Assembly (NCBI GenBank): GCA_036939355.1
Contig: JALLAP010001646.1
Coordinates: 1 to 10,323, forward strand
Source: Thalassiosira profunda
Lineage: Eukaryota > Bacillariophyta > Thalassiosirophyceae > Thalassiosirales > Thalassiosiraceae
Direction: 5' to 3'
DNA length: 10,323 bases
Within the stretch, counting starts at the first letter, position 1. Every line of letters starts with the position of its first letter. Made by a program: the position numbers and the translations under genes. Below, piece after piece: positions 6,500 to 10,323 of the stretch. The notes under the pieces were generated by a model. It was not told the DNA's origin, made no database searches, and worked only from the letters and a program-made list of their open reading frames with translations.

Positions 6500-8269
6500 A
6501 TGAGCAGCGAAATTGTCACGGTCCCGGTCCGCGCCGCCCAATGGATCACCCGCGTGCTGCGGGGCGCCGGGCTGGCGTCGGCCAAGTTGGAGCTTGCCAT
6601 CGCGAACTACGAGTCTCAGTTGGAGTTGGAGCTGAAATTGCTCACCGTGAATCAGCTCAAAAGGATATCGTCCGAACTGAGCACTCGCACCCTCAGGCAT
6701 TACCATGCCAATCTGTCGTTGGCGTCGGCCCAGAACTCGCTCTTCAACCCTCCCAAGTCGGGGGCCAAAAAGGCGACGTGGATATCGACCATTGCGGCGT
6801 ATTTTCACGGACAGCAATTCAACAACAACCTTTACCAAATAATCGATGGAGCAGCAGCAGCAACAACAACCACAGCCGCGCCGGTGGCAGCAGCAGCAGC
6901 TAGTGCAAGGAGACCCTCTCCTTCCCGGGGCGCGAGAAAATCTCCCGTGGCTAGGAAGAGGTCTCTCTCCAAATACGCACGATCTGCTGCCAGGAAGTCT
7001 CCCCCAAAAGCCTCGTCAACAAGCGTGGCAGCAATGGCGGCAGACGAGGCAATTGCCAGGGCGTTGCAAAATCGGTATGATCAGGAGGATGTGGGAAATG
7101 CCAGCAGCAATGGTTCTACTCAGCCATGGGGAGGTCCTCTGGCGTACACAAATAGCAATTCTGCAAGTGCCAGGGTTGCTTCGAGTGGAAATGCTGCGGC
7201 TGGGTTGAAGAGGCCATTTGAGCACAATGCAAAGCCAAAGCACTTGCCGGCCAAGGTGAAAAAGGAGCCTGCCCATCACGCAACAACATACCAACCAGCA
7301 CATTCCACAGCAGCGGCGGCACGTTCTGCCACCGCTTCCCACGCCACTGCCAGCGCTGCAGCTGCAGCCCCCTCTACGGACGACCTGCAACCCCGCGACT
7401 TTCGCGAGACCAGCATGCTCAGTTCTCTCAAGGAGATGGGCTTCACGGACAAGCGCGAGATCCTCACCGCCCTCCGCGCCGTGGCCGCCGAGCGGGAGGA
7501 GGTGGCTGTGTTGACCAACCCTCTGTCGGCGGGATGGAGCACGCAGGAGCAAGTGGAGGCGGCAATGATGTGGATAGTTTCCCAAAGAGAAGAGGCGGAG
7601 GAGGCCAGGAAATTGGACGAGGCGAGAATCTCCTCCGAACAAGCAGATAGGGCTCAGGAGCAGTCGAGGAAGCAGAATATGGAGAAGGAGCTCAAAACTG
7701 CATCTTTGACAGATCTGCTTGGATCCATCGAGGATGAAGGCTTGGTGGAGATTCGGTCAAGGCACTTTCCGTGCTCGGTTCTACTGCGAAACCGATCGGT
7801 GAAGAAGGTTTTGACATCGATTGCATCGGATACGAGTCTCGTCCACGGCAAGGACCAAGTGATACGGCTTCTCTCGCTCGAAAAGAAGGCGAGGAAATGG
7901 TATGGGACCGTCCTCCCCTTCTCTTATTTTGCGTACGTTTTGGGCCCGCGCTTTGAAAGCTGGGCCACGGCAGCAGCGAGTGAGAAGTGTAAGAGACTGA
8001 CCCGCGAATCGGACGAGTTGGAGCGAGTAATGTACAATCTGTCGGAGCAGGAAGAGGGGGGCGTGGGCAGCGTGCCCAAGGTGTTCTTGGCCGCACAGAG
8101 GGACGCCACTGCAAAGGGAAAGCCGACCAGTGAGAAGGAGGCTGGAAGCGACGAGGACGTGCAGGTGTTGCAACCCAAAGCTAAAGCATACAAGACGGTT
8201 GGAATGTCGCCAGCGGGAGACAATGGTCATCCGGGCAAACGATCCATTGAAGTGATTGATCTTGAATAG
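6500..8269 (+). CDS. Probable nuclear ubiquitin/SUMO-reader protein (SAP-like, MIU-like, UBA-like, SIM)
   Basis: The protein has 589 residues in a single exon. The frame is open from 6443, but that codon is GTG. The first ATG is at 6500, and TAG is at 8267-8269. Residues 48-104 resemble a SAP fold with an insert (LLTVNQLKRISSEL, then SGAKKATWISTIAAYF), which would suit DNA or chromatin binding. A poly-Ala tract and Ser/basic stretch (about 118-172, ARKSPVARKRS) look like a disordered NLS. DEAIARALQ with following acidic residues (182-197) fits the MIU ubiquitin-binding pattern seen in RNF168. VKKE at 253-256 is a sumoylation consensus. Residues 305-362 look like a UBA domain (LKEMGF ... VEAAMMWIV) with a long helix 2-3 insert, followed by a charged coiled coil to about 400. 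Residues 402-490 form a conserved-looking unknown domain. The C-terminus IEVIDLE matches the PIAS-type SIM. No RING or other catalytic domain is seen. Function is inferred from motifs, and the exact family is not recognised. Confidence 0.8.
   Translation: MSSEIVTVPVRAAQWITRVLRGAGLASAKLELAIANYESQLELELKLLTVNQLKRISSELSTRTLRHYHANLSLASAQNSLFNPPKSGAKKATWISTIAAYFHGQQFNNNLYQIIDGAAAATTTTAAPVAAAAASARRPSPSRGARKSPVARKRSLSKYARSAARKSPPKASSTSVAAMAADEAIARALQNRYDQEDVGNASSNGSTQPWGGPLAYTNSNSASARVASSGNAAAGLKRPFEHNAKPKHLPAKVKKEPAHHATTYQPAHSTAAAARSATASHATASAAAAAPSTDDLQPRDFRETSMLSSLKEMGFTDKREILTALRAVAAEREEVAVLTNPLSAGWSTQEQVEAAMMWIVSQREEAEEARKLDEARISSEQADRAQEQSRKQNMEKELKTASLTDLLGSIEDEGLVEIRSRHFPCSVLLRNRSVKKVLTSIASDTSLVHGKDQVIRLLSLEKKARKWYGTVLPFSYFAYVLGPRFESWATAAASEKCKRLTRESDELERVMYNLSEQEEGGVGSVPKVFLAAQRDATAKGKPTSEKEAGSDEDVQVLQPKAKAYKTVGMSPAGDNGHPGKRSIEVIDLE
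6850..6903 (+). repeat. CAG/CAA trinucleotide microsatellite in gene 4
   Basis: Two CAG-type runs, with a CAA run after the first, are read in the GCA/ACA phase and encode Ala and Thr tracts (AAAATTTT, then AAAAA) in the linker after the SAP-like region. In another phase they would encode poly-Gln. Length variation would stay in frame and alter only a disordered linker. Confidence 0.7.
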
Positions 8270-8526
8270 CCAACTACAAAGGATGATGGTCGAGATGCTT
8301 TATTCCTTATTACAGCAGGAATAGAACATACCTATGCAACCAACTCTTACTCCACTGACCCCTCTCTCCTAGAGGTAGCGGTATGATATGCAAATGAACA
8401 GTCATGTACTCTCGCCCTCTTCCGGCGGTATAAACATGCATGTAACGATGGCACCCCAATCCACGTAGCAACGATTGGGATATCTCTCACGGGAACACAT
8501 AGATGTGTAGCTCACATGAATTGCCT
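8270..8526. other. Convergent 3' intergenic region between genes 4 and 5
   Basis: This 257-bp stretch lies between the stop codons of two genes pointing at each other, and no coding region is supported in it. It probably holds both 3' UTRs. A canonical AATAAA is present on the minus strand at 8304-8299, about 220 bp past the stop of gene 5, and could be its poly(A) signal. No AATAAA is seen for gene 4 on the plus strand. Shuffled poly(A) signals are common in algae, so this is weak evidence. Confidence 0.45.
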
Positions 8527-10217
8527 CTAGCAGATGCCAAAATTCCAGGAGGAAGTCAGGCTCGGACGCGTTTGAATGATCAGGACGTCGTCCTCCTCCT
8601 CCACAAATTTGCTTTGCGTTTTGCATTCCTCTTCTCTTGTCCGAGGGCTGTTTTCTTGGGACTTGCACCCATCCGATCCGTCCTCGGAGCTCTCGTAATC
8701 TTTCAGAGCCAACATGGATGGCGACGATGTATTGGAAGTACTCGCGGCACTCTCCGGCTCGGCGCCAACCTTGCTGCACTCCTTCAACGCTGCCGCCTCT
8801 TCCCGAACGGCGTCTTGGTCCAGGGACGCCAGGATGCCCGCCACGAACAGGATGTCCTCCTCCACCGTCTCATCCTCATCGCTATCAACCGAGGTGTCTT
8901 CCAACACGGCCTTCGCCTCCACGAGCTCCCGCATCTTCCGATTCTCCTCCTCCTCCACCTCCCTCCACGGCAGGTCCTCCCCCAGCTCCCACTCCGCCAC
9001 GCGCTTCTCGTCCATCATCCCGTCCGTGAGGCAGGGACTGAAGTCCTCCCCGAACGTGTCGATCATCTCCTTCAATCCTCCGTACCCCTCGTAATCGAGC
9101 GCGTAGTGTATGCCCAGCTCGCCGTTCTCCAGCACGGCGCCCTGGGAGACGTACCCGCTCCTTATGAAGGAGGCGATGGTCGAGGGGATGTACCCGTACG
9201 TGGCCGTCCCGCTCCCGAGGCGGGAGGAGGGGTGGAATTCCATCCACCCCCGCTCCCGGAGGCGGGTGACGAGCTCGTTCACCTTTTTCATCTCCTCGTA
9301 GACGTCGGTGGACGTTTCTTCCGCGAGGCGGCTGGNCCGTTGGAACCTCTCCGGGCGGCCTCGCGCGCGGCTGCCTCGCGCTTCTTCCGCTCCCACCCGC
9401 GGCGGGCCGCCTCGGCCCGCATGTTGGCCGTGTACACCCTCTTCACGCCGGCCTTCTTGGCCGGGGCGGACCGTGGCTCCTCCTCGTCCGACTCCTCCTC
9501 GGACTCGGACGCCTCCTCCTCGGACGAGCTGCTGTCCAACCCCGCCGCCGCGAGCTGGGCCTTCCGCCGCTCCCACCCAACCCTGGCCGCCTCGCTCCGA
9601 CTCAGCGGCTTGGCGCCGCTCCGACCCGGCGGCTTGGCGGCCAGCTCGCTCTTCCGCCTTGCCCAGCCGCGCTTGGCCGCCTCGCGCCGCACGTCCTTCG
9701 CGGTCTTGCTTTGCTTCGGCTTGCGCTGGCCCTTGCGCTTGGCCCAGCCCTCCTTGGCCGCCTGCCTCCGCACCTCCCGCGCCTGCTCCTGCGCGGCCAG
9801 CTCCCGTTTTCGGCGCTCCCACCCCGCCCTGGCGGCGTCGCTGCGGCTCAGGGGCTTGTTGTCGGCCTTGCGCCGCTTGGCCGGGGGTGCCGGGGCCGCC
9901 TTCCTCCCCCGGCCCTTACTTGCAACGGCCGCGCCGGACCGGCCCTTGGCCGCGGCGGCGCCCCCGGAGGCCTTCGAAGCCTTCTCCGCGGCCTTCCGCC
10001 GCTTCTCCCAGCTGATGAGCGCGGCCATCCGCCGCTTGTCGGAGAGGTTGCTGCCTGCACCATTGCGTGCGGTCGTTGAATTTTGTGCACCGTTTGTGCT
10101 CTTCTCGGGGCTCGATGGAGGCGACGCCGGGCCCGCCGACGCCTGCCGCGACTTCACCCTGCCTCCGATGCCGCTGTTGAGCTCCATCCGGCGCTTCGCC
10201 GTCGCCGCTGACGACAT
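8527..10217 (-). CDS. Basic nuclear-type protein with Trp-centred GWxRRK repeats and SIM-like tail (interrupted by gap)
   Basis: Two frames join across the gap N9336. The N-terminal part runs from ATG 10217 (MSSAATAKRRMEL) to 9337 and the C-terminal part (268 residues) from 9335 to TAG 8529-8527. The frame is open to an ATG at 10319, but those 34 residues look like translated leader, so 10217 is preferred. The N-terminal part is Lys/Arg/Ala-rich with an NLS-like PAKRRKAD and a weak GRGRK AT-hook-like site. It holds six short repeats around Trp, five of them of the form EAAxxGWxRRK, then an acidic Ser/Glu run of CK2-site type. After the gap comes a compact unrecognised domain (about 16-100 after the gap: NELVTRLRERGW, TYGYIP, IHYALDYEGYGG). 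A long acidic region follows, ending EEEDDVLIIQ, which fits a SUMO-interacting motif. It is probably a chromatin-associated protein, but no family is recognised and no enzyme motif is seen. It converges with gene 4. Confidence 0.72.
9336..9336. other. True assembly gap inside gene 5
   Basis: This N has no duplicated flanks, unlike the other two. The upstream frame leaves N as the third base of a Gly codon, while the downstream frame needs N as the first base of a codon. If coding is continuous, the missing length must therefore be 2 modulo 3. The gap lies next to a GC-rich repeat array, a usual place for assembly failure. Confidence 0.75.
9369..10043 (-). repeat. Degenerate Trp-centred protein repeats (six units)
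   Basis: Six units of roughly 20 residues are each centred on a Trp followed by a basic triplet, at W104, W167, W192, W219, W249 and W309 when counted from the ATG at 10319. Typical forms are SDAARAGWERRK, RQAAKEGWAKRK, REAAKRGWARRK, SEAARVGWERRK and AEAARRGWERKK. The first unit (MAALISWEKRRK) is the most divergent. Spacing is irregular (25-63 residues), with linkers rich in Lys/Ala or acidic Ser/Glu. The motif may form short basic helices that bind nucleic acid, which is an inference. Confidence 0.75.
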
Positions 10218-10323
10218 CTCCCCGCGTTCGTGGCGGGGAATGCAATGGGGGCGGATGCAAAGTTGCAGTTGCAAAAATTGTGAGAGTTTTTGTGGTGAGG
10301 AAACGGAAATGAGATGCACCTTG

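Noticed and set aside
7016..7642. Minus-strand ORF of 208 codons opposite gene 4
   Set aside because: It lies entirely antisense to the low-complexity and UBA region of gene 4, with Cys/Leu/Arg-rich sequence typical of a shadow frame and no domain.
9308..10015. Plus-strand Pro/Arg/Ala-rich ORF of 235 codons
   Set aside because: It is antisense to the GC-rich repeat array of gene 5 and runs through the gap N. Its composition is that expected from GC-rich coding DNA read on the wrong strand.
10218..10319. 34-residue N-terminal extension of gene 5
   Set aside because: It is less GC-rich than the coding part and has hydrophobic/Gln-rich residues unlike the basic protein that follows, so it is probably 5' UTR. 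It cannot be excluded without transcript data.

Overview
The window looks like nuclear DNA from a photosynthetic stramenopile, most likely a diatom. Three points support this. All genes appear to be intron-free, GC-moderate to GC-rich single exons starting at ATG. Two of the five proteins begin with a signal peptide whose predicted cleavage site is followed directly by Phe (SSA|F and CDA|F), which resembles the ASAFAP-type bipartite plastid-targeting signal of diatoms and relatives. There is no bacterial operon layout. A Thalassiosira-like centric diatom is a guess from composition and compactness, not something the sequence proves.

Layout: five protein genes alternate strictly in strand. (1) 266-1573, minus: a secreted or ER-routed protein of unknown function, whose C-terminus resembles the end of a subtilase propeptide. 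(2) 1920-3603, plus: a plastid-targeted glutaredoxin/GST-fold protein with a CPYC active site. (3) 3633-6150, minus: a plastid-targeted Omp85/Toc75-like outer-membrane beta-barrel with POTRA-like repeats. (4) 6500-8269, plus: a probable nuclear protein combining SAP-like, MIU-like and UBA-like regions, a SUMO-acceptor consensus and a C-terminal SUMO-interacting-type tail. (5) 8527-10217, minus: a basic nuclear-type protein with six Trp-centred (GWxRRK-like) repeats, an unrecognised central domain and an acidic tail with a SIM-like motif. Genes 1/2 and 3/4 are divergent pairs sharing about 346 and 349 bp. Genes 2/3 and 4/5 are convergent, and the 2/3 stop codons are only 29 bp apart, with a perfect hairpin between them.

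The assembly needs care. Single Ns at 3311 and 4521 each sit between two identical 72-bp copies. These look like overlapping contig ends that were joined instead of merged, and each adds 73 bp that falsely breaks genes 2 and 3. Removing one copy plus the N restores continuous frames in both genes. The N at 9336 is different: it has no flanking duplication and the frame changes across it, so it marks truly missing sequence inside gene 5.

Functionally, genes 2 and 3 both concern the plastid (thiol/redox chemistry and protein import or outer-membrane assembly). Genes 4 and 5 look nuclear and may both touch SUMO/ubiquitin signalling. Nothing shows that the five genes form one pathway.
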